A stretch of 64,000 nucleotides of DNA. Source: Cyanobacteria bacterium OH_CBrB_359 (lineage in GTDB: Bacteria > Cyanobacteriota > Vampirovibrionia > Gastranaerophilales > Gastranaerophilaceae). The notes under the pieces are model-generated. The model was not told the DNA's origin, did no database searches, and was given only the letters and a program-made list of their open reading frames with translations. Positions 7,191 through 14,910 of this stretch are shown here, piece by piece. Numbering within the stretch: position 1 is the stretch's first letter; the number at the start of each line of letters is the position of its first letter. The stretch covers positions 365,336-429,335 of the forward strand of contig JAEZET010000001.1 of the NCBI GenBank assembly GCA_023433065.1. Reading direction: 5' to 3'. Made by a program: the position numbers and the translations under genes.

Positions 7191-8285
7191 ATGTTTATGA
7201 ATGAACAAAAAAAGACTTGCCCAATATGTGATTTCGATTTACCTTCTGATTTTTATGTAAGAAGTGCTATTGTTTCAACCGAAACCCCTAGATGGGTTGA
7301 TAAAACAGAACCAGTAGAGGTTTGTTGTCCAGCATGTGGGGATTTTTATATTTCGATTCAAATGATTGATTACCATTTTAGTGTTGAAGAAAAAGTAAAA
7401 CTTAAGTATTACTATGCAACATTGAGTGGTGATGATAAAATGAGAAGATTTGATAACTATATCAAAGACCCTGCGGATAAAGATAAAATTCTATCATCAA
7501 TTAATGCGCCAAAAACTTTATTAGAAAAAATACATTATACATTGTTATATATTGGTAAACATACAACTTTTTATGGGGATACTGTCGAATTTATTGGAAA
7601 TGAATTACATTACAGATTATTATTTTGTAAAAATTACAGAGAACTATTTTCAATTTTAAGTTGCCTTAAAGATAATGATTATATTTCATCTGATACTATT
7701 GACTCTATATATGTTTATGAAAGTGGCAAGAATATTTCTAGGCGCGATAAAGTTATTTTAACATTAAAAGGTTTAGAAAAAATTGAAAAACTTGAAAATA
7801 GAATCGATTCAAAACAGTGCTTTGTCGCAATGTGGTTTAATAACCAAACTAAATCGCTTTATAATAAAATTGAAGCTGCAGTTGAAGGCGATTCAAATGT
7901 CAATAAATCAAGCGAGGCATATGGTGCAGGATACAAGTGTTTTAAAATTGATGATAAATTGCACGCTAACTACATACCTCCTGAAATCATTGCAGAAATT
8001 AAACGTAGTAAATTTGTAATAGCTGATTTAACGGGTTATCGTGGTGGAGTGTATTACGAAGCTGGATTTGCAGAAGGTCTAGGAATCCCAGTGATTTATA
8101 CATGTAACAAAGATTGGTTTGAAGATAAGAAAATAAAAAGAAGTGGTAAAGAAAAAATTACACAGAACGGTGTTCACTTTGATTTAAAACAAAAGAATAT
8201 AATAATCTGGGAAGACGACAAACTCGAGGAATTTCAAAGAACGCTAGTTTCTACAATTGGTGCAATTGTGGGTTTTAATAATTAA
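7191..8285 (+). CDS. Zinc ribbon plus nucleoside deoxyribosyltransferase/TIR-like effector (cassette B)
   Basis: The 364-residue protein has an N-terminal zinc ribbon (Cys10-x2-Cys13 and Cys46-x2-Cys49), a middle helical region, and a C-terminal Rossmann-like domain from about residue 208. That domain carries 'QCFVAMWF', 'FVIADLTGYRGGVYYEAGFA' with a likely catalytic Glu near 290, and 'GLGIPVIYTC'. This arrangement is typical of nucleoside 2-deoxyribosyltransferase-like and TIR-like domains, which split N-glycosidic bonds in nucleotides or NAD and are frequent in anti-phage defence. TATAAT at 7180-7185 lies just before the ATG, so the transcript may be leaderless. Defence is inferred from domain type and context. 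Confidence 0.65.
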   Translation: MFMNEQKKTCPICDFDLPSDFYVRSAIVSTETPRWVDKTEPVEVCCPACGDFYISIQMIDYHFSVEEKVKLKYYYATLSGDDKMRRFDNYIKDPADKDKILSSINAPKTLLEKIHYTLLYIGKHTTFYGDTVEFIGNELHYRLLFCKNYRELFSILSCLKDNDYISSDTIDSIYVYESGKNISRRDKVILTLKGLEKIEKLENRIDSKQCFVAMWFNNQTKSLYNKIEAAVEGDSNVNKSSEAYGAGYKCFKIDDKLHANYIPPEIIAEIKRSKFVIADLTGYRGGVYYEAGFAEGLGIPVIYTCNKDWFEDKKIKRSGKEKITQNGVHFDLKQKNIIIWEDDKLEEFQRTLVSTIGAIVGFNN

Positions 8286-8407
8286 GCAACATTTTGTTTC
8301 CTCAAATAATGATTTATTTCAAAAAATGCCGTATTTGCTTTAGGAGTCTTGAATTTGGCGATTAAATTACTTACTAAAAGTTCGAGTTTCGCCTCTTTTG
8401 CTCCACC
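8282..8407 (-). pseudogene. Start-less 41-codon reading frame (copy P1)
   Basis: The minus-strand frame reads 'GGAKEAKLELLVSNL' from 8407 and ends 'RKQNVA' at a TAA (8282-8284), overlapping the stop of the effector gene. An in-frame TAG lies in the upstream hairpin and there is no start codon. Length, the GG-x-K-x-A-x-LELL opening and the VA ending match copy P2 at 6530-6655, with about two thirds nucleotide identity over the first 40 bases. It looks like a second remnant of the same gene tail. Confidence 0.45.
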
Positions 8408-8410
8408 ATT
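8376..8410 (+). other. tRNA-3'-end-like sequence, candidate attachment-site remnant (cassette B end)
   Basis: AAAAGTTCGAG (8376-8386) and CCACCATT (8403-8410) repeat the T-loop and CCA-end bases of the tRNA-Leu gene more closely than the cassette A copy. They are again followed directly by a hairpin. Spacing between the two blocks is a few bases longer than in the tRNA. Confidence 0.5.
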
Positions 8411-8413
8411 TAT

Positions 8414-8460
8414 AAAAAGAAGCTATTTCGACGAACGGTTGAAATAGCTCTTTTAATTTT
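8414..8460 (+). terminator. Terminator hairpin at the end of cassette B
   Basis: AGCTATTTC (8421-8429) pairs with GAAATAGCT (8441-8449), extended by flanking A/T pairs and followed by a T-rich tail. It closes the second cassette in the same relative position as the hairpins after tRNA-Leu and cassette A. Confidence 0.65.
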
Positions 8461-8634
8461 ATAGAAAGATAGTTCTAACATAGTTAGTTACTTTATAACT
8501 TTTTTATTTTCTGCTTTCATCTCAAAAAGTTATGCTTAGATATTTAAAAACATAAGTGTTTTTGTCTTGCTAATACTGCTATATAGGATTATTGATTTAT
8601 TATAAGCGTAATCTCTTTTTCATATCTTAATTTA

Positions 8635-8663
8635 TTGACATATTATTATTTGTAAATAATAAT
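8635..8663 (+). promoter_or_regulatory. Promoter of the GDPD gene containing a perfect palindrome
   Basis: TTGACA (8635-8640) and AATAAT (8658-8663) are 17 bp apart. A perfect 22-bp palindrome (ATTATTATTT-GT-AAATAATAAT, 8642-8663) fills the spacer and the -10 box, as an operator would. The rest of the gene-free stretch 8461-8753 shows nothing else recognisable. Confidence 0.45.
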
Positions 8664-8753
8664 TAAGGCAAAATAAGTTAAATGGTTATTATTTTTTTGT
8701 TTAAACTTAAATATATTGTCTAATCTCAATTTTATAAATAACAAGGTTTCTTA

Positions 8754-9863
8754 ATGATACAATATCTGCAATCCATTGATAAGTCTAATTATTTAAGTAA
8801 AAATAGCTATCTTGTAAGTTTTGGAAAGAATTCAAGAAGTAACAGTTATGTCTGTGATAAAAATCCAAAAGATATAAACAAGATTAAATATCATACGGCA
8901 CAAGCTTTACTATTGACCCTTACACTTTTAGCTGCACAAAATGCTTTGCCGAGTAATAATAATACGCAGAAGTCATCCTTTAAAACGCAGTACTATAGTG
9001 AGGCAGATTTAGATATCGATGATGATTCTTTAAGTACATATCCAATTTCATTCGACTCACCAAAAAATTATTTTAATGAAAAAGAATTCAACTTAGTTGC
9101 CCATAGAGGCTACACTGCAACAGCCCCTGAGAATACTATTCCTGCATATATCGAAGCTGCAAAAATGGGTTATAGCAGGGTTGAAGCTGATATATCTTGG
9201 ACAAAAGACTCAATACCTGTCTTATTACATGATGAAACCATTAATAGAACTGCCAGATATGGTAATGGCTGGAAGCTATTATTGGCAAGAAAATGTTCCG
9301 ATTTAACATATGATGATTTACTAAACTATGATTTTGGAATCTGGAAAAATGACAAATATCAAGGAACAAAGATTCCGACATTATCAGATTTTCTTGACTG
9401 CTGCAAAAATTACAACTTACAACCATATATAGAAATAAAACCAACTTCTGACTTTGACGCTGAAAAAGCCAAAATACTTGTAGATAGTGTCAAAGAAGCC
9501 GGCATGGAAGATTCTGTCACTTGGATAAGTTTTAATGCTGACTATTTAAAATTAATCAGTGACGAAATGCCAAATTGTAGATTGGGATATTTAAGTAAAG
9601 AGTTTTCTCCCGAAAAAACAATACAAACACTGCAAAACCTGAAAACAGAATCAAACGATGTATTTTTGGATATTAAAGCAAAAGCTATTAACGACGAAAT
9701 GAAAAGTCAATTGTCAGATGCAGGGTTTTATTTCGAAGCTTGGACTGTAGATAACACGGATGAGCTCATTAATTTGCTCACGATAAACTGTAATGGCATA
9801 ACAACAGACTTGTTGACCAACAACTATATACAGGGACTATTTTTAGATATGGATGTTAACTAA
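8754..9863 (+). CDS. Glycerophosphodiester phosphodiesterase family protein
   Basis: The GDPD barrel begins at residue 114 with 'LVAHRGYTATAPENT', followed by 'VEADISWTKD' and 'VLLHDETINRT'. These supply the paired histidines and acidic metal ligands of the family, and 'PYIEIKP' follows. Such enzymes hydrolyse glycerophosphodiesters from phospholipid turnover to glycerol 3-phosphate and an alcohol. The first 110 residues are an unusual extension: a polar part with 'SYLVSFGKN' (18-26), then a hydrophobic helix (50-64), so the enzyme may be membrane-anchored. AAGG precedes the ATG. It stands alone behind its own promoter, downstream of the tRNA-Leu cassettes. Confidence 0.88.
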   Translation: MIQYLQSIDKSNYLSKNSYLVSFGKNSRSNSYVCDKNPKDINKIKYHTAQALLLTLTLLAAQNALPSNNNTQKSSFKTQYYSEADLDIDDDSLSTYPISFDSPKNYFNEKEFNLVAHRGYTATAPENTIPAYIEAAKMGYSRVEADISWTKDSIPVLLHDETINRTARYGNGWKLLLARKCSDLTYDDLLNYDFGIWKNDKYQGTKIPTLSDFLDCCKNYNLQPYIEIKPTSDFDAEKAKILVDSVKEAGMEDSVTWISFNADYLKLISDEMPNCRLGYLSKEFSPEKTIQTLQNLKTESNDVFLDIKAKAINDEMKSQLSDAGFYFEAWTVDNTDELINLLTINCNGITTDLLTNNYIQGLFLDMDVN

Positions 9864-10108
9864 TTTCAAACGAAATCATATGAGTGATTAAAATCCATAT
9901 AAAATCCTAATATGGTCTTTGTTGCTCCTCTAAAAAGCAAAGCCTTATTAGTAGGTCTGTTTTTTGATACTTAAATTTATATTTAAACAATAGTTAAATG
10001 CATAAAATATTATTCTATTAAAAGTCTTTCAATTTTATCTTAAAACAAGTAAAGCTCAAAGAATTCAAAGAGTTATACGTACAAAAAGAAAAATATGTAA
10101 TCCTAAAA

Positions 10109-10849
10109 CTATTTTTTAAAAATCAGTTTAAGCGTATTTAAGATTGTTGAAAAAAATTTCATATTAGAAGGTTCTAATTTATTTGAATAATTTAAAGTAA
10201 TAGGAACCTCTTTAATAACCGGATTAAATTTTTTGGCTTTTTTCAATAATTCAGCAACCGCAGTGAAGCCCTGCTCAGAAATGAATTCTGTTCCATATTC
10301 ATTTACAAGACGCTTAATAATTTCAACCTTATAGGCTCTATAGTTAGTCGTATAATCCTTTACACCTTCAATTCGCCAGACAGAAGAATACAATAATCTG
10401 GCTCCTAAGCTTAATATTTTTCTGAACAAAGACAGCCCTATAATTTTTGCGTCTTTGCAATATCTAGAAGCAATAACAATATCTGCACCTTGGTCAATTT
10501 CTATAAGCATTTGCGCTATTATAGAAGGATTGTGTGTGTTATCACCATCCATCGTAACGACAACATCAATATCCTCAGTATCAAGCGCCAAAGAATACAA
10601 CTCATCCCTTAAAATGCCATGAAGACCTTTATTAGATTCATTTTTTTTATAATTTATTTTTAATTTCGGGAAATCTCTAATTGCAGCAAAAATAAATTTT
10701 TCTGTTTCATCAGAACTGTTGTCATTAACAACAATAATTGTAAAATTCAAAGAATGATTCAGCGCACCAAAACGTAAGTATTCGGCAAGCAAATTATAAA
10801 TACTTTCTCCCTCGTTATATACAGGTAATAATATACTCGTTTTAGTCAC
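10109..10849 (-). CDS. Family 2 glycosyltransferase (dolichol-phosphate mannosyltransferase-like)
   Basis: The 246-residue protein is a soluble GT-A domain. It starts with 'SILLPVYNEGESIYNLL', has 'IIVVNDNSSDET' near 38-49 for UDP/GDP-sugar binding and the metal motif 'MDGDNTHNP' with Asp101 and Asp103. 'GVKDYTTNYRAYK' is the acceptor region typical of DPM1-like enzymes. No C-terminal membrane helices are present. It would load a sugar on a polyprenyl phosphate, which polytopic GT-C enzymes then use; the divergent membrane protein at 10923 may be such a partner. Donor and product are unknown. Confidence 0.85.
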   Translation of the reverse strand: MTKTSILLPVYNEGESIYNLLAEYLRFGALNHSLNFTIIVVNDNSSDETEKFIFAAIRDFPKLKINYKKNESNKGLHGILRDELYSLALDTEDIDVVVTMDGDNTHNPSIIAQMLIEIDQGADIVIASRYCKDAKIIGLSLFRKILSLGARLLYSSVWRIEGVKDYTTNYRAYKVEIIKRLVNEYGTEFISEQGFTAVAELLKKAKKFNPVIKEVPITLNYSNKLEPSNMKFFSTILNTLKLIFKK

Positions 10850-10922
10850 AATTTATGATTCTCTCATTGTTGAATATTTTATAATATAATTAATTAATAT
10901 GTAAAAATATGAAGAATAGTTT

Positions 10923-12464
10923 ATGAAAAGTTTGCACGTAAAAAAAGAATATATGATTGTTTTTCTGCTTTTCTTGCTTCTCTGGTCAGCTCTTTCAATA
11001 TTTACCCACACAATACATTCCGGGTTTCAGCTGACAGATGATTATATTATTCTTCAAATAAAAAACAGCATAGATAAAAACGGCTTACTAAACACTCTAA
11101 TAACTTACATAACGCCTGAATTTTCACAAAGATTAAGACCTTTATATACTCCGTTTAAAATTTTAAGAACAGTTGTTTTCGGGGATAACTATTCTTTATG
11201 GTCGCTGCATCTTCTCATTTCGGCGGTCATTTCATCTTTTTTATTCTATTTATTTGCAAGACTAATAAATTTTTCCATTTTTGAATCCGCATTATTCTCA
11301 ATATTTTCATTGATGGGATATCAGGCTATAATCTGGTTTCATCTATGCTATGACGAAACCCTTGGTGTAATTTTCCTGTCTTTTGCTCTCTTTTTCCTTG
11401 CTATGAGCGTATATAAGGAACGGCATCAAAGACTTTTTACCAGTTTATTTACTCTATTTACAGTTCTAATGGCAATGTGTAAAGAACCTTTTATCTTGCT
11501 TATACCTGCTATGATTTATCTAAAACACCAAATAATTTCACAAAAACTAAATATACCTATACTCAAATCCTTGAAAACAGACTACCAGTCTTTTGCCCTT
11601 TTTTTGATATTCTTTATAAGCATAATATATTTAAAATTTGGCATAAAAACCATTGATTTTGGCTATTGTGGACTGTCAGGTTTTGACCCTATAGGATATA
11701 TCAAGTCATTTTTAAGTCTTTCATCGCTCTCCCATGGTATGAATTACATCGTATTAACAATAGCATTATTTTGTTGTTTACCGAAAAAACATTCAATAAT
11801 GGTTAAATTTTTCAGAGAAAATGCGCATATTTTTACGATATTTTTATTAATCATACTGCCGCAATGCATAATTTATACAAAAAGCGGTTTTTATGCCAGA
11901 TACCTGACACCTGCTTTAATCGGCTATTCTTATTTAACTGTTAACCTGCTAAGATTTTTCAGAACAAATATCAGGTCAAAAGTTATGTTTTTTATTGTTT
12001 ATTTTTTGGTAATTTTATCTGTTATTTCAATATCAATAGAAACAATAAAAACAACAAAATATTATGCAAGTAAAGGAATAGCAGCTCAAAGTGTTTTAAA
12101 TTTAATCAATAGCAAAGTGGAATCCGACAAAAAAATCCTTATAGCAGGTGATATAACAATGAATTTTGAGCAAACGCAAGCTTTTAAAAATTATTTAGAA
12201 CTGCAAAAAAATAAAAAAACAAATATTTATTTCTATCCCCTGATTCTCAATAATCCTTCAAAATTATCTCCTTTTGAAACAAAACTGATTTCTCAATTTA
12301 AAAATAGCTATAACGATAAAATCCAAAATAATATTGATAAAAACATATCAGTAATTATCGTATTTAAAAATGTATACGAAAATTTCTTGTTTAAAAATAA
12401 AAAATATTTAAATGATTTTACGCTTTATGATTATAACAATTTTAAAGTTTATATAAAAAATTGA
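10923..12464 (+). CDS. Polytopic membrane protein, GT-C glycosyltransferase-like
   Basis: The 513-residue protein has about ten hydrophobic segments, the first at residues 12-28, and a soluble C-terminal domain from about 395. An early external loop carries 'FQLTDDYIILQIKNS' with paired Asp, the position of the catalytic acidic pair in GT-C enzymes. This shape suggests transfer of a sugar from a lipid carrier to an envelope glycan or protein. The sequence is too divergent to name a family with certainty. It is divergent from the GT2 gene at 10109, which could make its lipid-linked donor. Confidence 0.6.
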   Translation: MKSLHVKKEYMIVFLLFLLLWSALSIFTHTIHSGFQLTDDYIILQIKNSIDKNGLLNTLITYITPEFSQRLRPLYTPFKILRTVVFGDNYSLWSLHLLISAVISSFLFYLFARLINFSIFESALFSIFSLMGYQAIIWFHLCYDETLGVIFLSFALFFLAMSVYKERHQRLFTSLFTLFTVLMAMCKEPFILLIPAMIYLKHQIISQKLNIPILKSLKTDYQSFALFLIFFISIIYLKFGIKTIDFGYCGLSGFDPIGYIKSFLSLSSLSHGMNYIVLTIALFCCLPKKHSIMVKFFRENAHIFTIFLLIILPQCIIYTKSGFYARYLTPALIGYSYLTVNLLRFFRTNIRSKVMFFIVYFLVILSVISISIETIKTTKYYASKGIAAQSVLNLINSKVESDKKILIAGDITMNFEQTQAFKNYLELQKNKKTNIYFYPLILNNPSKLSPFETKLISQFKNSYNDKIQNNIDKNISVIIVFKNVYENFLFKNKKYLNDFTLYDYNNFKVYIKN

Positions 12465-12526
12465 AATACTCACAAGCAATTTTAAGCTGTTTTTTTGATT
12501 ATTAATACATAAAAAAGTGATTTATA

Positions 12527-12739
12527 TTGGTAAATATTAATCCAAATAAAATAGCAAAAGCTGCAAAGCTATCTAAATTAGTAAAACAGGAAATCGTAGA
12601 AAATGCGGGCTATGACTTCTATGGATTGCGAAGAGTGGTGAAAGAATCAGGGATTGTTCTAGGAGCTATTTCCACCCTTCATTTATTAAAAATATCGGCA
12701 AAAGCAGCCTTTCCGGAGAAGAAATCGCAGACAAGTTAA
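12527..12739 (+). CDS. Small hypothetical protein, possibly the remnant of a larger gene
   Basis: A TTG-initiated frame gives 70 residues ('NPNKIAKAAKLSKLVKQEIV' ... 'GIVLGAISTLHLLK'), basic with one hydrophobic stretch. No family was recognised and no convincing ribosome site precedes it. In a second frame its end runs as 'SSLSGEEIADKLR' up to a TGA and then into the ParB-like frame, so the two may derive from one decayed gene. Confidence 0.35.
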   Translation: MVNINPNKIAKAAKLSKLVKQEIVENAGYDFYGLRRVVKESGIVLGAISTLHLLKISAKAAFPEKKSQTS

Positions 12740-12744
12740 GGTGA

Positions 12745-13158
12745 ACAACCTCCCTTGGAGATATAAGAAAAATTAAAAAAAGAATAAAAATTGATAGAGA
12801 AATAAGAAGCGGCTATCAACTCTCTCAGGTTGATTTAAAAAAACTCGATGATCTTATAAAAAAAGACTCTGGGTTTTATGTTCCACCGGGAGGTGTTGGA
12901 GGAGCGTCTATTGAAAATCGCTATGAAAAATTTATCGAATTTTTAAATAGCCCTTCATATATTAGGCCTGCGGAAATATATCTTGAAGAAGTAAAATTAA
13001 TAAAAGGCAATTCTTTTGTAAGAGCTAGCGTGGACAACGGAAGACACAGAATGGCTGTATTCAGAGATATGGGCATAGAAGGACTCCCCGTATCTATGTC
13101 TAAAGAATCACTGGAAGTAGCAAAAAAATATAATCTTTTAAGTGATTCTCTTTATTAA
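12745..13158 (+). pseudogene. ParB/sulfiredoxin-like domain gene without a start codon
   Basis: After a TGA at 12742-12744 the frame stays open for 137 codons and encodes 'GYQLSQVDLKKLDDLIKKDS', 'IRPAEIYLEEVKLI' and 'RASVDNGRHRMAVFRDMGIE' before TAA. The D-x-GRHR-x-A pattern followed by a G-[IL]-x-x-[IL]-P-V element is that of ParB/Srx-fold nucleotide-binding proteins. No ATG, GTG or TTG occurs before the core, and the upstream frame is interrupted, so the gene looks inactivated by a stop plus a frameshift. An ATT start is the alternative. Confidence 0.55.
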
Positions 13159-13165
13159 TTCATAA

Positions 13166-14212
13166 TTATTCTATAATTTCAGATATGCCTTCTAAAATGC
13201 CCTGCGCACCATTTTTGGTTGCAGTAAATAAAGAATTTGTAAACTTCTTCAACGAAACGGATAAGTTTTTTAGCATATCAGAAGAATTATTCAGGCAAAT
13301 GAAATACGCGCCTTTTTTTGAAAGTTCCGCCATGGAAGTATCATTATTATCATTACCTGCCATTAAAATTTCATTATAAGGAACATTTAGTTTTTCTTTC
13401 AAATATTTAATTCCGTCGGCTTTATCTGCAGGACACAAAAATAAAGCAGTCATTCCGCCATCTTGATGCCTTCTTAAAGGATTAGACTGCAATAATATGC
13501 TTTCTTTACATGCATCCATAATCTGTTTCGAATATTGATTTTCTATAAACTTTGTTTTTATACCTGAATCCATAAGAGTTTCTTTAATATCTTTTTTAAG
13601 TGATTTTAAATGAACATCCGAAGACACAAAATATTCACTCATAAATTCTGAAGGGTTCCATTCATAATAAGAAATCTTTGATTTATAAAAATCAGGGTCA
13701 TTTGCTTTTATTTCCTGATAATCAGGTAGCTTATTAAGGGCAGAGAGTTGCTCTTCCGAAAATAAATATTTATCAGAATTTGCAAGCTTATGCATTACTT
13801 TCAAAACTTTTTCGCTGTCAAAATTGGTCTTGGCTCTTAAAAGCTCTTCATAATGAGTATCTTTAACCAAAATGCCGTCAATATTTTCATACACAAATTG
13901 TCCGTTAGCACAAACCAGATAGTCCGGGGTTGGGAGAGTAATACCTTTTTTTGCCAGTTTTTGCTGTAATTTTTCCACTTCTTGCAAATTTCTTCCTGTT
14001 GCATAAATCAAATCAGCATTTCTTTGCTTTGTTGTTTTAATAATCAGGTTAATCTCATCAGCTGTTCCATTTGCCAAAGTGCCGTCCAAATCAAACACAA
14101 ACATACACTTTAATGAGGGATCCTTAATCCCGGAAAAATTTATCTCATTATTTTTTTTAGAGTTATTGATATACAAGGGTCTATTTATATAAATGTCAGA
14201 TCCTACTCTCAA
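13166..14212 (-). CDS. HAD superfamily hydrolase (Cof/SPP-type)
   Basis: The 348-residue protein has the HAD nucleophile motif 'FVFDLDGTLANGT' (near residue 38), 'IYATGRNLQEVE' as motif II and 'ILMAGNDNNDTSMAE' as motif IV. The C2-type cap lies between. Enzymes of this class dephosphorylate sugar phosphates and similar metabolites in the cytosol. A 35-residue N-terminal extension ending in 'INFSG' is not part of the fold and resembles short N-terminal tags of other proteins here. It lies convergent to the broken ParB-like gene. Substrate unknown. Confidence 0.85.
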   Translation of the reverse strand: MRVGSDIYINRPLYINNSKKNNEINFSGIKDPSLKCMFVFDLDGTLANGTADEINLIIKTTKQRNADLIYATGRNLQEVEKLQQKLAKKGITLPTPDYLVCANGQFVYENIDGILVKDTHYEELLRAKTNFDSEKVLKVMHKLANSDKYLFSEEQLSALNKLPDYQEIKANDPDFYKSKISYYEWNPSEFMSEYFVSSDVHLKSLKKDIKETLMDSGIKTKFIENQYSKQIMDACKESILLQSNPLRRHQDGGMTALFLCPADKADGIKYLKEKLNVPYNEILMAGNDNNDTSMAELSKKGAYFICLNNSSDMLKNLSVSLKKFTNSLFTATKNGAQGILEGISEIIE

Positions 14213-14277
14213 TCTTCATTCCTTTTACAACTTCTGTAAATAAAAAAAAACAAGCAAAAATAAATTTGTTATTAACC

Positions 14278-14895
14278 TTAGTGTTTGTTTTTTATATATG
14301 GCTTAAAACCGAAAAATATAAGCAAAAAACCTATTAAGACATTAAGAACGGTAATAATATCATTATTAATAAATATCTTTGTAAAATGACCAACGACCGA
14401 AATCAAAGATAAAAAAGCAAAGGTAGAAGCAACAGACCCGATACCAAAAAGTGTTAATTCCCTAAAGCTCATATTATCGCTTGCCGTTTTCGAATCAAAG
14501 ACTCCTGTCCAGAATATTATTGTCAGAGGATTTGAGATAGTCAATAAACTTGCACTTATAAAGGGGTTTATTTTTGAAATATCAGCAGTGATGAAAGATA
14601 AATCATAAGAGCTGCTTAAAGCTGAAACAGTAATATATAACCCGAAAATTATCAATACAAAAGAGCCAAGGTATTTTAAAATCTTTTCAACATTTTTATT
14701 TTTTTCGATTAATTTACCTATACCCAAAACAGCCAAAAGAATGTATAAAGCATCGACCAGACTAACACCTAACGTACCTGATAATGCAGGTAATATTCCA
14801 TTTACAACCGAAATTTGAAAGATAAAAAAGCAAACAGGCCCGACAGCTATCTGCAACATTATTCCGAATTTAAATCCGTCAAAAAATCTTTTCAT
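14278..14895 (-). CDS. LysE/RhtB family translocator
   Basis: The 205-residue protein has six hydrophobic segments. It begins with 'FKFGIMLQIAVGPVCFFIFQ', the signature region of LysE exporters with its conserved G-P, and has 'NPLTIIFWTGVF' near residue 120. The family exports amino acids or related small molecules across the inner membrane. It starts 15 bp after the stop of the GT39-like gene and is probably co-transcribed with it. The exported substrate cannot be predicted. Confidence 0.85.
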   Translation of the reverse strand: MKRFFDGFKFGIMLQIAVGPVCFFIFQISVVNGILPALSGTLGVSLVDALYILLAVLGIGKLIEKNKNVEKILKYLGSFVLIIFGLYITVSALSSSYDLSFITADISKINPFISASLLTISNPLTIIFWTGVFDSKTASDNMSFRELTLFGIGSVASTFAFLSLISVVGHFTKIFINNDIITVLNVLIGFLLIFFGFKPYIKNKH

Positions 14896-14910
14896 ACTAA
14901 AAGAAGTATA

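Noticed and set aside
8376..8410. A second functional tRNA gene
   Set aside because: Only T-loop and CCA-end bases are present; the T-stem does not pair and no other arm exists.
5027..8460. Complete integrative element with integrase
   Set aside because: No integrase, recombinase or transposase could be recognised in the cassettes or beside either tRNA.
12742..12744. Recoded TGA (selenocysteine or tryptophan) joining the two ParB-like frames
   Set aside because: A frameshift is needed as well, and other genes here use TGA as a normal stop.
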